DNA from: Pyrobaculum oguniense TE7
GTDB lineage: Archaea > Thermoproteota > Thermoprotei > Thermoproteales > Thermoproteaceae
Reading direction: 5' to 3'
Assembly (NCBI GenBank): GCA_000247545.1
Contig: CP003316.1
Location: forward strand, 839,233-903,232
DNA length: 64,000 bases
Positions 42,427 to 51,241 of this stretch are shown in pieces. Positions within the stretch are counted from its first letter, which is position 1; every line of letters begins with the position of its first letter. A program made the translations under genes and the position numbers. The notes beneath the pieces are model-generated. The model was not told the DNA's origin. It saw only the letters and a program-made list of their open reading frames with translations, and did not search any database.

Positions 42427-42544
42427 CAAAAAGCATAATTCTATTCTCCGACGTACATTAATAATTATATTTATTTTTTCTAAAAAATATCCTTTTCATG
42501 ATTTTACAAAATTAAAAGATAAATAATTGAGGATTCTTTTTCAC

Positions 42545-42832
42545 ATGGTCTGGTTTGTGGTGTTGAGTAAATTAACCGACGATGGGGCAAAGACGTTGAA
42601 GGAGAGGCCTGAGAGGGTTAAGGAGGTTAACAAGGAGCTCGAGTCATACGGCGTAAGGGTGGTACACCAATTCGTCACCTTTGGCGAGTACGATTTTGTA
42701 AACATAGTCGAGGTGGATAAGCCCGAGAACTTGTTAAAGGCCCTTATTGAGCTCAACAGTAGGGGTTCTGTGAGGACCACTACGCTATATGCATTTCCTG
42801 TAGATGAGGCTATAAAGGCTCTTAAGTCTTAA
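42545..42832 (+). CDS. GYD-domain protein
   Basis: 95 residues from the ATG at 42545. VWFVVLSKLTDDGAKTLKERPERVKEVNKEL and FVTFGEYDFVNIVEV contain the GEYD version of the motif that names the GYD family, a small dimeric alpha/beta-barrel fold of unknown function common in prokaryotes. An AT-rich region (AAAATTAAAAGATAAATAATTG) is upstream. The CoA-binding gene follows after 29 bp. Confidence 0.85.
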   Translation: MVWFVVLSKLTDDGAKTLKERPERVKEVNKELESYGVRVVHQFVTFGEYDFVNIVEVDKPENLLKALIELNSRGSVRTTTLYAFPVDEAIKALKS

Positions 42833-42861
42833 TTTTTATAAACTCCATTCTATTTTTTTCC

Positions 42862-43302
42862 ATGGATTTGTTAGAGGTCTTCAAACTTAGGACTATCGCC
42901 GTGGTAGGCGCATCTAGAGACCCCTCAAAGTGGGCGCACGTTGTTCCGCTGTATTTAAAAAAGGCTGGATATAGGGTAATTCCTGTAAATCCCTCGGCAG
43001 GCGAGATCTGGGGGGAGAAGGCGTTTCGATCTCTGCTTGAAATTCCGGATGAAGTAGAGGTGGTACAAGTCTTCCGGCCCTCTGAGGAGGTGCCGAAGAT
43101 AGTTAATGAGGTCATTAAGAGGAAGAGGGAAAGGGGGGATGTCAAGGTGGTGTGGCTTCAGCTTGGGATTAGAGCCCCAGAGGAGTCAAAGCAACGGCTC
43201 AAGGAGGAGGGCATCGCCCTGTTTGAGGACATGTGCATGATGGAGACGCATTCAAGGCTCTTCGGCCTAAAACCGCTGGCTCCAGGTGAGTCATCTTCAT
43301 AA
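42862..43302 (+). CDS. CoA-binding domain protein (YccU-like)
   Basis: 146 residues with the CoA-binding Rossmann fold: TIAVVGASRDPSKWAHVVPLYLKKAGYRVIPVNP, then VEVVQVFRPSEEVPKIVNEVI, VVWLQLGIRAPEE and a conserved cysteine in FEDMCMM. Single-domain members bind CoA and may sense its redox or acylation state; the precise role is unknown. Likely cotranscribed with the GYD gene. Confidence 0.88.
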   Translation: MDLLEVFKLRTIAVVGASRDPSKWAHVVPLYLKKAGYRVIPVNPSAGEIWGEKAFRSLLEIPDEVEVVQVFRPSEEVPKIVNEVIKRKRERGDVKVVWLQLGIRAPEESKQRLKEEGIALFEDMCMMETHSRLFGLKPLAPGESSS

Positions 43303-43509
43303 GCCGTTTTCAAAATTTCGGCGGCCTAAGAATTGCATATGCAAGACGTTGTCGGAGAAACGCCACGGACAGCGCAACTGTTTTTTGTTGTGGGAGGCAA
43401 GGTCAAGAAGGCGCATCTTTTTACCGGCGTATTTAACGGCCTCGACATTGCTGTTGAGTAGGCGAGTTCTGGGGCCGGTGTACTCTTATATACTGGACCT
43501 GGTTTAGAC

Positions 43510-44985
43510 ATGCGGATTTTGCTCGCCGCTGCGGGGCTCGTGCTGGTATATGCGGGTATTGTCTCTTTGGTAAGTCCAGGTGAGCCCGCCGCCTCTCCAC
43601 AACCTTGGGGATTCGGCACAGGCGTGGCCGTGAGGCCCCCGGAGGTGAGCTTGTCGGGTGGGCTGTACTTCAAGACCTATCTCTGGGCCCGGGGCGGGGG
43701 CGGGGTCTTGTACCTCCGTTGCTACGTGTATAGTAGGTACGAGGGGGGGACGTGGTTGCCAACTCCGGAGGAGTACCCAGTCCTCGGCGTCTACTCCGTG
43801 ACGGTGGGGAGAGGTCCTTTTACAGAGGGCGGAGCTTTGAACTTAACTCTGCCGCTTATGGGCGGCTGCGTCCCGGTGGCTACTCCTTCTGTAGACGGGC
43901 TTCAGCTGGGGTCTATAAAGGTGTTGGCTCCCGGCGCCAACTTAGCCGCCAGCCGCATAGGCCTGTACGTAGCATACGCCGGGGGGAGATTGGGCGAGGT
44001 GACCTCTTTCTACGGCCCAGGGGATTTGCCGCCTTCGCCGGAGGACTTGTCGCTTCCACCTGGGCAGGCCGGGGTTCTGCTGGCTCTTGCCCGAAACATA
44101 ACCGCCGGTTGTGGGGACGTGTCGTGTAAGGTTGAGAGGATTAAAGAATTTCTAAAGGGGTTTACCTACGACGGGACAATGGACGCGCCGTGGCCCCATA
44201 TCCCCCCCGGCGTGGACCCCTTGATGTGGTTTCTCCAAAACAAGAGGGGGGTCTGCGTCCACTTCGCCACAGCCTTTGTAATGTTGGCGAGGGCCTCCGG
44301 GGTGCATGCCAGGCTCGTGGTTGGCTACATGAGCGATGGCCCCGTGCCGACGCAGTGGTCGCTGACGGCCTTCAGCCCCCACGCCTGGGCTGAGTACTAC
44401 CAGCCGGGCGTTGGCTGGATCGGGGTAGAGGCGACTCCTCCCATGGGCGTCACACCGCCGGCGGCGCCACTGCCTCGCGAGACGCCTACCCCAGTCGCGA
44501 CGACGCCGGAAGCACCGCCCGCCTCGCCGGGTCCCTACCAGTGGCCATCTATTGGCCTCGGCGTGTTTCTGCCTCTGGCTGGGGTAGCCGCGGCGGCGCT
44601 GGTGGGTGGGGCCCTCTTCAAGAAGAGGGTGGTAATCGCTGTGGGTGAGGCGCTGAGGGTAGGCGCACCCAGGGGGTTTTGGGTGTATGTTAACAGAAGG
44701 CGAGTGGGGCGCGCGCCTGTGGAGATCGTCTTCGACAAGCCTGGCCTCTATCTCGTAGCGGCGGGGCCCTTTGTGCGGGTGGTGAGGGTTGTGGACTACA
44801 GGTCTATGGCTGGGAGGGCTTTTGAGAAGCTCCTCAAGAAGCTTAAACTCCCCCCTTCAGCTACGCCGAGGGAGGTCGCTGAGAGGTTTCCGCAGTACCG
44901 CGAAGTGGCGCTTCTCGTCGAGAAGCTTAGGTTCGGCTTACGGGCCAATAAGGAGGACTACCGAAGGTTGAAGGAGATGATATGA
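43510..44985 (+). CDS. Membrane-anchored transglutaminase-like protein
   Basis: 491 residues. An N-terminal span or signal (about 3-24) leads to an extracytoplasmic region with a papain-like transglutaminase core: GVCVHFATAFVMLARASGVHARLVVGY (catalytic Cys), SPHAWAEYY (His) and WIGVEATPP (Asp/Glu position). Two disulfide-prone cysteines lie in GCGDVSCK. A proline/threonine linker (about 315-345) precedes a second span (about 350-375) and a cytoplasmic tail. It is coupled to the next membrane gene (ATGA) and belongs with the MoxR/DUF58 genes beyond it. Confidence 0.85.
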   Translation: MRILLAAAGLVLVYAGIVSLVSPGEPAASPQPWGFGTGVAVRPPEVSLSGGLYFKTYLWARGGGGVLYLRCYVYSRYEGGTWLPTPEEYPVLGVYSVTVGRGPFTEGGALNLTLPLMGGCVPVATPSVDGLQLGSIKVLAPGANLAASRIGLYVAYAGGRLGEVTSFYGPGDLPPSPEDLSLPPGQAGVLLALARNITAGCGDVSCKVERIKEFLKGFTYDGTMDAPWPHIPPGVDPLMWFLQNKRGVCVHFATAFVMLARASGVHARLVVGYMSDGPVPTQWSLTAFSPHAWAEYYQPGVGWIGVEATPPMGVTPPAAPLPRETPTPVATTPEAPPASPGPYQWPSIGLGVFLPLAGVAAAALVGGALFKKRVVIAVGEALRVGAPRGFWVYVNRRRVGRAPVEIVFDKPGLYLVAAGPFVRVVRVVDYRSMAGRAFEKLLKKLKLPPSATPREVAERFPQYREVALLVEKLRFGLRANKEDYRRLKEMI

Positions 44986-45875
44986 TCGGACTGGCGGCGG
45001 GAGCCTTACTGCTCGCAGTTGCCTTTTTCGAGCCGGGGATACGCCCCGTCGCCTTCCCCATGGGGCTCTTCTTCCTAGCATACGGAGCTGGGAGCTACCT
45101 CCACAGGAGGAGGAGGCACTTGGCGGGCTACTTTGCCACCTTCGCCGGAGTCACCGCGGCGGTTTGGTTAATCCCTCTTCCGCTGGGGGATTGGAGGCGG
45201 GCTCTGCTAGTGGGCGTGGCCTTCGGCTTCTTTCTCCACTTCGCCAGGTTTTTTATGGGGAGGGCAGGTCGCTACTTGGCGCCGGTCCCCGCGGCGGTGG
45301 TTTCGGGATTTCTCGGCCTTTTCCTCCAGTCGGCGGGTATTCCGGCATTGCCGCAGGTGGTGTGGGGAGTGGGGGCTGGCGGCTCCCTGGCCTCTGCTCT
45401 GGGTCTCCTCAGAGGGCCGGTGGGCAGGTTTTTCGCGAAGAGGGTTGTGTTTTTCGGCATCGTCGGCGGTTTGGCGGCGGCGTTGTATGTAATCTCGCCG
45501 CTGGTAGGGCGGCCTCTCTACTTGGCGGCTGTGGCCGCAGCCGCGGTGGCCGCCCTCGCCCCGGGGATGGGCGGCCCCAAGAGGCCTAGGCTGTACGACG
45601 ACCCCGACGTCTTGGAGGCGAAGAGGGTGGAGGCCAGGTTTGTGAAGAATGGCGACGTGGCGCTATTGGCGGCTTATGTGGCGTACCACCTGGCCCGGGC
45701 TGGCGCGGACGAGAAGGCCGTGGCTGATGCGGTAAGGGTCGCTCTTTCTTACAGAGATTTGGAGCCGTCTCCCTTCGCCCCGGCGGCGGTGGCCCGGCTG
45801 GTGGAGAGGGCGAATAGGCGGAGGAGGGCTAGACACTTGGAGAGGGTCAAGTCGTACCTAAGGCGCTACTTATAG
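44982..45875 (+). CDS. Membrane protein of unknown function in the MoxR cluster
   Basis: 297 residues. About seven membrane spans fill residues 1-205 (for example AAGALLLAVAFFEPG, GYFATFAGVTAAVWLIP, PLYLAAVAAAAVAALAPG), followed by a charged cytoplasmic helical tail rich in Arg (RRRRARHLERVKSYLRRYL). It overlaps the transglutaminase stop and converges on the MoxR gene with a 10-nt overlap. No family recognised; it probably forms a membrane complex with the transglutaminase-like protein. Confidence 0.7.
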   Translation: MIGLAAGALLLAVAFFEPGIRPVAFPMGLFFLAYGAGSYLHRRRRHLAGYFATFAGVTAAVWLIPLPLGDWRRALLVGVAFGFFLHFARFFMGRAGRYLAPVPAAVVSGFLGLFLQSAGIPALPQVVWGVGAGGSLASALGLLRGPVGRFFAKRVVFFGIVGGLAAALYVISPLVGRPLYLAAVAAAAVAALAPGMGGPKRPRLYDDPDVLEAKRVEARFVKNGDVALLAAYVAYHLARAGADEKAVADAVRVALSYRDLEPSPFAPAAVARLVERANRRRRARHLERVKSYLRRYL

Positions 45876-46774
45876 GGGATAGGGGTGCGGTTCACCACCT
45901 CTTTTACAAGCTCGCGGGGGTCGCCGTCTTTTGGGGCGATTCTGTGGCCCAGTACGGGGACAGCGGTTTTTTTCACGTCGTCTGGGATCACGTAGTTCCT
46001 ACCGTCTAGGAGGGCGAGGGCCCGGGCCATCTTGAGGAGGGCTATTGACCCTCTTGGGCTTGGGCCGTATGTGTTCAATGGGTGGGATCTAAGGGCTTGG
46101 GCTATCTTGACAATATATGTCACTATTGCTGAGTCCACGTAGACCTCCTCTGCCGCCCTCATCCATGCTAATAGCTCCTCTTTGGTCGTCACAGGTGCGG
46201 CGTATATAGAGGGGTCGTCGCCGCGCCAGCTGAGCCTCCGCCTCAGTATCTCTTCTTCTTCTTCTTGGCTGGGGTAGCCCATGGATATCTGGATCATGAA
46301 GCGGTCGAGCTGGGCCTCGGGTAGGGGGTAGACGCCTCTGTGCTCCACTGGGTTCTGCGTGGCGAAGACTATGAAGGGCTCCTCCAACCTGTAGGTAACC
46401 CCGTCGACTGTCACTTGCCTCTCCTCCATAGCCTCTAGCAACGCCGCCTGGGTCTTGGGCGGCGCCCTGTTGATCTCGTCTGCGAGGAGGATGTTGGTGA
46501 AGACGGGTCCCTTGACGAATTCAAACCGCCCCTGGTTAGGCCTCCAGACGTTTACCCCAATGACGTCGCTCGGCAACATGTCGGGGGTGAATTGTATCCG
46601 CTTAAAGACTAGGCCGAGGCTTTTCGCCAACAGCTTAGCCAAGGTGGTCTTGCCTAGCCCCGGGGGGTCGTTGAAGAGGACGTGACCACCCGCAACCACC
46701 GCGGCGAGGATGAGCTTTAGGTTTTCCACGTCGGCGACGTAGAACTGTGTTAGTACCTGCAACACCCTCTGCAT
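45866..46774 (-). CDS. MoxR-type AAA+ ATPase
   Basis: 302 residues. Walker A DPPGLGKTTLAK, Walker B ILLADEINRAPPKTQAALLEAMEE with sensor 1 IVFATQNPVEHRG, the arginine-finger region LDRFMIQI, and sensor 2 GPSPRGSIALLKMARA; all MoxR features in order. MoxR ATPases remodel or activate partner proteins, usually together with VWA or DUF58 proteins such as the one divergently encoded at 46823. Confidence 0.95.
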   Translation of the reverse strand: MQRVLQVLTQFYVADVENLKLILAAVVAGGHVLFNDPPGLGKTTLAKLLAKSLGLVFKRIQFTPDMLPSDVIGVNVWRPNQGRFEFVKGPVFTNILLADEINRAPPKTQAALLEAMEERQVTVDGVTYRLEEPFIVFATQNPVEHRGVYPLPEAQLDRFMIQISMGYPSQEEEEEILRRRLSWRGDDPSIYAAPVTTKEELLAWMRAAEEVYVDSAIVTYIVKIAQALRSHPLNTYGPSPRGSIALLKMARALALLDGRNYVIPDDVKKTAVPVLGHRIAPKDGDPRELVKEVVNRTPIPYK

Positions 46775-46822
46775 GGCCGACTATTGGGAATAAATATTAA
46801 TTTTAGCAGTGGCGGCCCGTCC
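46775..46822. promoter_or_regulatory. Shared TATA region between MoxR and DUF58 genes
   Basis: GGGAATAAATATTAATTTT (46786-46804) contains AT-rich elements usable in both directions, about 15-25 nt from the MoxR ATG at 46774 and 20-30 nt from the GTG at 46823. This spacing is the reason for choosing the later start for the DUF58 gene. Confidence 0.5.
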
Positions 46823-47740
46823 GTGAGGCGGCTTCTCTACATGGCGGCGTTGCTTCTGGGAATAGGCTCGGTGCTGGGCAGCCGCGAGGTGGCTCTCTTA
46901 TCCCTGGCGCCTCTGGCGGCCTTCGCTATAAACGCCGCACTCCCCCCGCCGGGCGTGGCCGCAGAGGCTAGGCGCGCGGGGAGTTATCTAGAAGTCGCCG
47001 TGAGGACGGGAGGCCTTCCAGGGATCGTGGTAGTTTGGGTAGCCCAAAGACTCGGCTCCGCAACCCCTTCGGCAAGGGTCTCCAAGTTCGCCGCCCCGCT
47101 GAAGAGGACGATAAAGATGCGCATCCCCATCTCCGAGACACCTGCGTATCTAGTTGTGGAGTCATACAACGCCGTATTCACTAAGAGAGCCGCGGCGGTA
47201 TACATAGCCGGTGCAAGGCCCACTGAGCCTCTCCAGCTGGCGAGGGGGGCGGAAGAGTTCTTCGAGGTGAGGCCGTATCAGCCCGGCGACGCACCTCGTT
47301 TTATTAACTGGAGGCTGTACGCCAAGACTGGGGAGCTCTACATCAACAAGTACGCCGGGGCCGAGGAGCGGAGGGCGGTGGTGGTTCTAGACACTAGACG
47401 CTTGGCCGCTGCTGTGGCCGACGCGGCCCAGAGGGCGGCCTCGGTGTTGGCAGAGCGGGGCTTCTCCGTGATGTACTACGTTCCTGGCGTGGGGGTGGTG
47501 GACAAGGCCTCGCCCACCCCCGGTGCGAGGTGTAGCGGAGCGATCCCGTGCGGCGACTTGACAGTTTACGTGGGGTCGCTGTCCGATATATGCCGAGTCG
47601 GTTGTCCCTCCGTCGTGTATATAGACGTCGCAGGTGAGGACCCCCTGGCGGCGATTAGGAGGCTACCGCTGTACCGGGAGCTGAGGGCCTCTGGGGCCGC
47701 GGTGTTGACGAGGCCAGAGGACCTCCGCCAGTTTATATGA
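46823..47740 (+). CDS. DUF58 protein
   Basis: 305 residues from GTG (an upstream TTG at 46784 precedes the presumed TATA box). Two N-terminal spans (about 5-45), then a cytoplasmic beta-rich part. EEFFEVRPYQPGDAPRFINWRLYAKTGELYINKY is the DUF58 signature, and VVVLDTR starts a degenerate VWA-like domain. Works with MoxR and transglutaminase-like proteins in a conserved but poorly understood system. The next gene overlaps (ATGA). Confidence 0.88.
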   Translation: MRRLLYMAALLLGIGSVLGSREVALLSLAPLAAFAINAALPPPGVAAEARRAGSYLEVAVRTGGLPGIVVVWVAQRLGSATPSARVSKFAAPLKRTIKMRIPISETPAYLVVESYNAVFTKRAAAVYIAGARPTEPLQLARGAEEFFEVRPYQPGDAPRFINWRLYAKTGELYINKYAGAEERRAVVVLDTRRLAAAVADAAQRAASVLAERGFSVMYYVPGVGVVDKASPTPGARCSGAIPCGDLTVYVGSLSDICRVGCPSVVYIDVAGEDPLAAIRRLPLYRELRASGAAVLTRPEDLRQFI

Positions 47741-48234
47741 AGTTGCTCATCGGCATAGTCTCCGCGTTGTTGCAGTACCAGCTCTTCGCCGCCCACCCCA
47801 TCCTCAGGCTATACCCAAGTCTTGTAGATGGAGCCGCGGGGCCTGGGGCCTTCGCCGGCGTGCTTCTACTGACAAATATAGCCATCGCCGCGAGACACCC
47901 CCAGACCAGCGCCACGACTGCGTTGATGCTGTACATCGCCGAGGCCGCCTTAGCGTCGCCCCTTGTCCATGCCATAGCGCCTCTGCCCCAGCTACCGCCT
48001 CCTGATCTGTGGCTGGGGACCGCGGCGGTGTTGGTCACAGTAGCCTCGGCGGCTGGGGGCGCCCACGGGATCTACCTATCCGCCACTGCAGCGCCCGTGG
48101 CGCTTGCGGCGGCCCTCATCAAGGAGACCCCCACCGCGGGCGAGCACATGGGGATTGCACTTGTGATTGCCGGCGTGCTTCTTGTGGCTATCGCCGCTGG
48201 TTGGCCGAGGAAGAGGTCAAAAAAGGCGTTGTAA
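47737..48234 (+). CDS. Membrane protein of unknown function
   Basis: 165 residues, about five membrane spans, no charged catalytic motif, ending in a basic PRKRSKKAL tail. It is coupled to the DUF58 gene by ATGA, so it is part of the MoxR-DUF58 unit. No family recognised. Confidence 0.65.
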   Translation: MKLLIGIVSALLQYQLFAAHPILRLYPSLVDGAAGPGAFAGVLLLTNIAIAARHPQTSATTALMLYIAEAALASPLVHAIAPLPQLPPPDLWLGTAAVLVTVASAAGGAHGIYLSATAAPVALAAALIKETPTAGEHMGIALVIAGVLLVAIAAGWPRKRSKKAL

Positions 48235-48261
48235 AATTTATGTATACAAAGTATTATTCTT

Positions 48262-49602
48262 GTGAAACATATATTTGTAGACAGAGAGCTGGAGCTCAAG
48301 TACCTTGAGGAGAGATACGCCGAGGACAAGGCGCACCTCATCGTGGTGTATGGGAGGCGCAGGGTTGGGAAGACGGAGCTCTTGAAGAGGTTTATCCAGG
48401 GCAAGCCGTGCGTCTACTTCTTGGCGTCTCGCACATCGCTGAGGGACAACCTAGCGGAGCTGAGGCGCCGCATGGCTGAGGCCACCGGGAGGAGGTATTT
48501 CGAAAAGCTGGAGGCCTCCACACTGGGGGAGCTACTAAGGTACTACTGGGACGAGGCGGAGAGGCCCTGCGTCGTAATAGACGAGTTCGGCTACTTGGTG
48601 GAGGTAGACGCCGGGGTGCTGTCGGACCTCCAGAGGGCGTGGGACGAGCACCTTTCGAAGAAGCCGTCTTTCCTTGTGCTGTGCGGCTCCACGGTGTCCA
48701 CAATCGAGGTGCACGTTTTGGGCCGCAGATCGCCGCTGTACGGGAGGCGTACCGGTAGCTGGGAGGTACGGCCGCTGGACTTTAAGTGGGCCAGGGCGCT
48801 GGTGCCCAGGTACAGCTTTGAAGATGCGGTGAAGGCATGGGCCGTGGCGGGAGGGGTGCCGCTCTACCTTAAAGAGCTCGACGACTCGAAGACGCCAGAG
48901 GAGAACATCGTCGAGGCAGTCTTCTCCGTGGGGCGGTTGCTCTTCGACGAAGGGTACTTCCTCCTGAGGGAGGAGCTGAGGGAGCCCTCCACCTACCTCA
49001 CTGTGCTGAAGTACATAGCCCTGGGCTACGCCTCAGTTGGCAAGCTCTCCAGCGCGACGGGGATGGATAAGGGCAACTTGATGAAGTACCTACACGTCCT
49101 CGAGGCGCTTAGGCTCGTGAAACACGTGGTGCCCTACGGCCAGAGGAGGAAGGGGATATACGCAATTACCGACAACTATATGTGGTTCTGGCTGAAGTTC
49201 GTCCTGCCCAACAGGGGGGAGCTGGAGCTGGGCATGGCGGAGGAGGTGATGAAGCGGGAGAGGGCGAGACTCGAGGAGCACTACGGCTTGGTGTTCGAGG
49301 AGCTGGTCCGGCAGCTAATCGCCGCCGGGGCCGTGAAGCTCCCCTTCAAGCCCAGATACGTGGGCCAGTGGTGGCGCGGAGACGCCCAAATAGACGTCGT
49401 AGCCCTCGACGAGGACAACGCACTATTCGCCGAGGTCAAGTGGGGAAAGGCAGATAGAAGAGACTTCAAGAGGCTGGTGGAGATCTCGCAGAAGGTGGAC
49501 GTCGGCGCGTGGAAGAGGCACTACCTAATCTTCGCCAAGGGGGGCTCCGCGGAGAACCTAGTGGACTTCGACGAGTTGGACAAAGCGACGAGGCAGTGGT
49601 GA
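48262..49602 (+). CDS. Archaeal ATPase with C-terminal DUF234/nuclease-like domain
   Basis: 446 residues from GTG. Walker A VVYGRRRVGKTELLK, Walker B CVVIDEFGYL and sensor LVLCGSTVSTIE define the archaeal ATPase_2 (STAND-like) family. A winged helix follows (about 250-300; GKLSSATGMDKGNLMKYLHVLEAL), then DUF234 with GDAQIDVVALDEDNALFAEVKWGK, a PD-(D/E)XK nuclease-like core. Members are numerous in crenarchaea and often lie near mobile DNA; cellular role unknown. TATA-like TTATGTATAC is 20 nt upstream. Confidence 0.88.
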   Translation: MKHIFVDRELELKYLEERYAEDKAHLIVVYGRRRVGKTELLKRFIQGKPCVYFLASRTSLRDNLAELRRRMAEATGRRYFEKLEASTLGELLRYYWDEAERPCVVIDEFGYLVEVDAGVLSDLQRAWDEHLSKKPSFLVLCGSTVSTIEVHVLGRRSPLYGRRTGSWEVRPLDFKWARALVPRYSFEDAVKAWAVAGGVPLYLKELDDSKTPEENIVEAVFSVGRLLFDEGYFLLREELREPSTYLTVLKYIALGYASVGKLSSATGMDKGNLMKYLHVLEALRLVKHVVPYGQRRKGIYAITDNYMWFWLKFVLPNRGELELGMAEEVMKRERARLEEHYGLVFEELVRQLIAAGAVKLPFKPRYVGQWWRGDAQIDVVALDEDNALFAEVKWGKADRRDFKRLVEISQKVDVGAWKRHYLIFAKGGSAENLVDFDELDKATRQW

Positions 49603-49742
49603 TAGCGCCGGGGCGGGGAACGGGTCGAATCTGATGTTACATAAAAGTTATGATATGAATAACCATGGGCGGCGGGGTCTTGCCGCTGGAGCTTCTGATC
49701 CCTCTCCGAGAACAGTTACTAAAAGTCTCCTGAGTTAGCTAC

Positions 49743-50189
49743 ATGGTGGTGGAGAGGGAGGGGGTTAAAACGGCGCTTCTCGTCAGAGATGAGGCCGTCA
49801 AATTCGCCCACTTTTTAGTAGACTTTTCCTCTCGCGTCGGGGTAATTGCCTGGCGGTTTCCTCAGGCTATAGCATCCTACGCCGCCGAGGTTCAACGCAA
49901 GCGTGGCGCGGCTAAGGTGCGGGATGCCGATAAGGTTGCAGCGGATATGGCCTACCTCAAGGCAGATGTGGCGGTGCAGGGCGATGTGGTGTACTTCGAT
50001 ACTTACTTCCTCGTAAACATGGCCACAGACATACTCAACTTCCGCCTCATGAAAGAGGGACTTGAACAAGAGGTGAGGGAGTTGGTGGTGGGCATGATCG
50101 ACCCCGGCAAGAAGGTTGTGTGGGTGCCCACCCCCTCTTTAATAGATACGCCTCCCGGTTTATCCCCAGACAGCGGGGGAGCTACATGA
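49743..50189 (+). CDS. Protein of unknown function (first of a coupled pair)
   Basis: 148 residues from ATG. Mixed alpha/beta, no cysteines. Recognisable segments VKFAHFLVDFSSRVGVIAWRFPQAIASYAAEV and VVYFDTYFLVNMATDILNFRLM do not point to a known family. The stop overlaps the next gene by ATGA, so both products are likely made together. Confidence 0.6.
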   Translation: MVVEREGVKTALLVRDEAVKFAHFLVDFSSRVGVIAWRFPQAIASYAAEVQRKRGAAKVRDADKVAADMAYLKADVAVQGDVVYFDTYFLVNMATDILNFRLMKEGLEQEVRELVVGMIDPGKKVVWVPTPSLIDTPPGLSPDSGGAT

Positions 50190-50518
50190 CTCTCGGCGCA
50201 GGCTTCTTCATACGCATCATCGAGAGTGGGTTACTGTCAGGGTGGGACGAGTTAACTGAGGAGTACAAGTCGCCTATTGAGCTCAGGTTTGAGAAAACAC
50301 ACTACACGGCGCTAGGCGGCGTGCCGGTGGTGTTCAAGATCTACCGCCTTGGCGAATTCAAAAGAGTCGCCGTAGCAGAAACCGACGACCCGTCGCCACT
50401 GGCGGAGCTGTTGGGAGTGGAAAACTTCTTCGCAAAGAAAGGCAACAGAGTCTACCTATCTGCAACACACGTTGAGACGCTGGAAGAGCTGGGGGTGATA
50501 CCCCCTGCTGAGCGGTAG
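50186..50518 (+). CDS. Protein of unknown function (second of a coupled pair)
   Basis: 110 residues from the ATG at 50186; a longer frame reaching 50120 lies inside the previous gene. LGAGFFIRIIESGLLSGWDELTEEY at the start, then strand-rich sequence and a C-terminal helix THVETLEELGVIPP. No family recognised. Lies between the ATPase and the broken respiratory genes. Confidence 0.6.
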   Translation: MTLGAGFFIRIIESGLLSGWDELTEEYKSPIELRFEKTHYTALGGVPVVFKIYRLGEFKRVAVAETDDPSPLAELLGVENFFAKKGNRVYLSATHVETLEELGVIPPAER

Positions 50519-50567
50519 CTCAAAAGCGCCACCACCCCCTCGGCGTGGGTCTTTTAAGTGGCGTGAC

Positions 50568-50587
50568 TGGAATAAGGTTTTTCTAAA
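50568..50587 (+). promoter_or_regulatory. Promoter box of the broken PsrB-like gene
   Basis: TGGAATAAGGTTTTTCTAAA matches TGGAATAAGGTTTTTTATAC upstream of the molybdoenzyme gene (54151) over the first 15 bases. It lies 17 nt before the ATG at 50605, which suggests that the decayed genes once shared control with the molybdoenzyme. Confidence 0.45.
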
Positions 50588-50604
50588 AGGTAGCTCCTAG
50601 TTCC

Positions 50605-51141
50605 ATGGCTAGGTACGTGTTTATTAATGATATTAAGCGTTGTTTAGTTGCGAGGCGTGCGCGGTTGCCTGTAAGGTGGAGAACAATATCCCCATCAGTG
50701 TGTGGAGACTCTGAGGGTTAAGTACGTGGAAACAGGACTTTGGCCCTCTACGAAAAAATACTTCGTCCAGCTAAGGTGCAACCACTGCGAAAAGACGCCT
50801 TGTGTTAGGGCGTGCCCCACCACGGCCTTATTCAAGAGGCCTGATGGCACCGTCGACTTCGATCAACTAGATGTATTGGGTGCAAGTCGTGTATTATGGC
50901 TTGTCCCTACGACGCGATTTACATCAACCCGCTCAGGGGCGTGGAGGAGAAGTGCAACGCCTGTGCCCATCTAGTAGACGCGGGGTTGCTCCCCGCATGC
51001 GCCAGACAGTGTCCCACAAGCGCCATTATTTTCGGCGACATCAACAATCCCGAGATTCAGCGCATTCTCAACTCAAAGCCTTGGAAGGTGATGAAGCCCG
51101 AGACAGGTGCGGAGCCCATGCATTTTCACCTAATGCCTTAG
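50605..51141 (+). pseudogene. Decayed PsrB/NrfC-type ferredoxin subunit gene
   Basis: From the ATG at 50605 the start reads ARYVFINDIKRC, then a shift gives CEACAVACKVENNIPISVWRL and a stop. Another frame gives LRVKYVETG...QLRCNHCEKTPCVRACPTTALF, and a third gives CIGCKSCIMACPYDAIYINP...EKCNACAHLVDAGLLPACARQCPTSAIIFGDINNP. Together they form the four-cluster electron-transfer subunit of CISM molybdoenzymes, interrupted by at least three frameshifts. Confidence 0.85.
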
Positions 51142-51241
51142 GACGCCGCACTCAACCCACTCGCCGCGAGAGGCCGCAACAATGCGTCTGGGTTGAGATG
51201 CCGGCACCTGGCTCAAAACCGTAGCCCGGTCGCTGGTGACT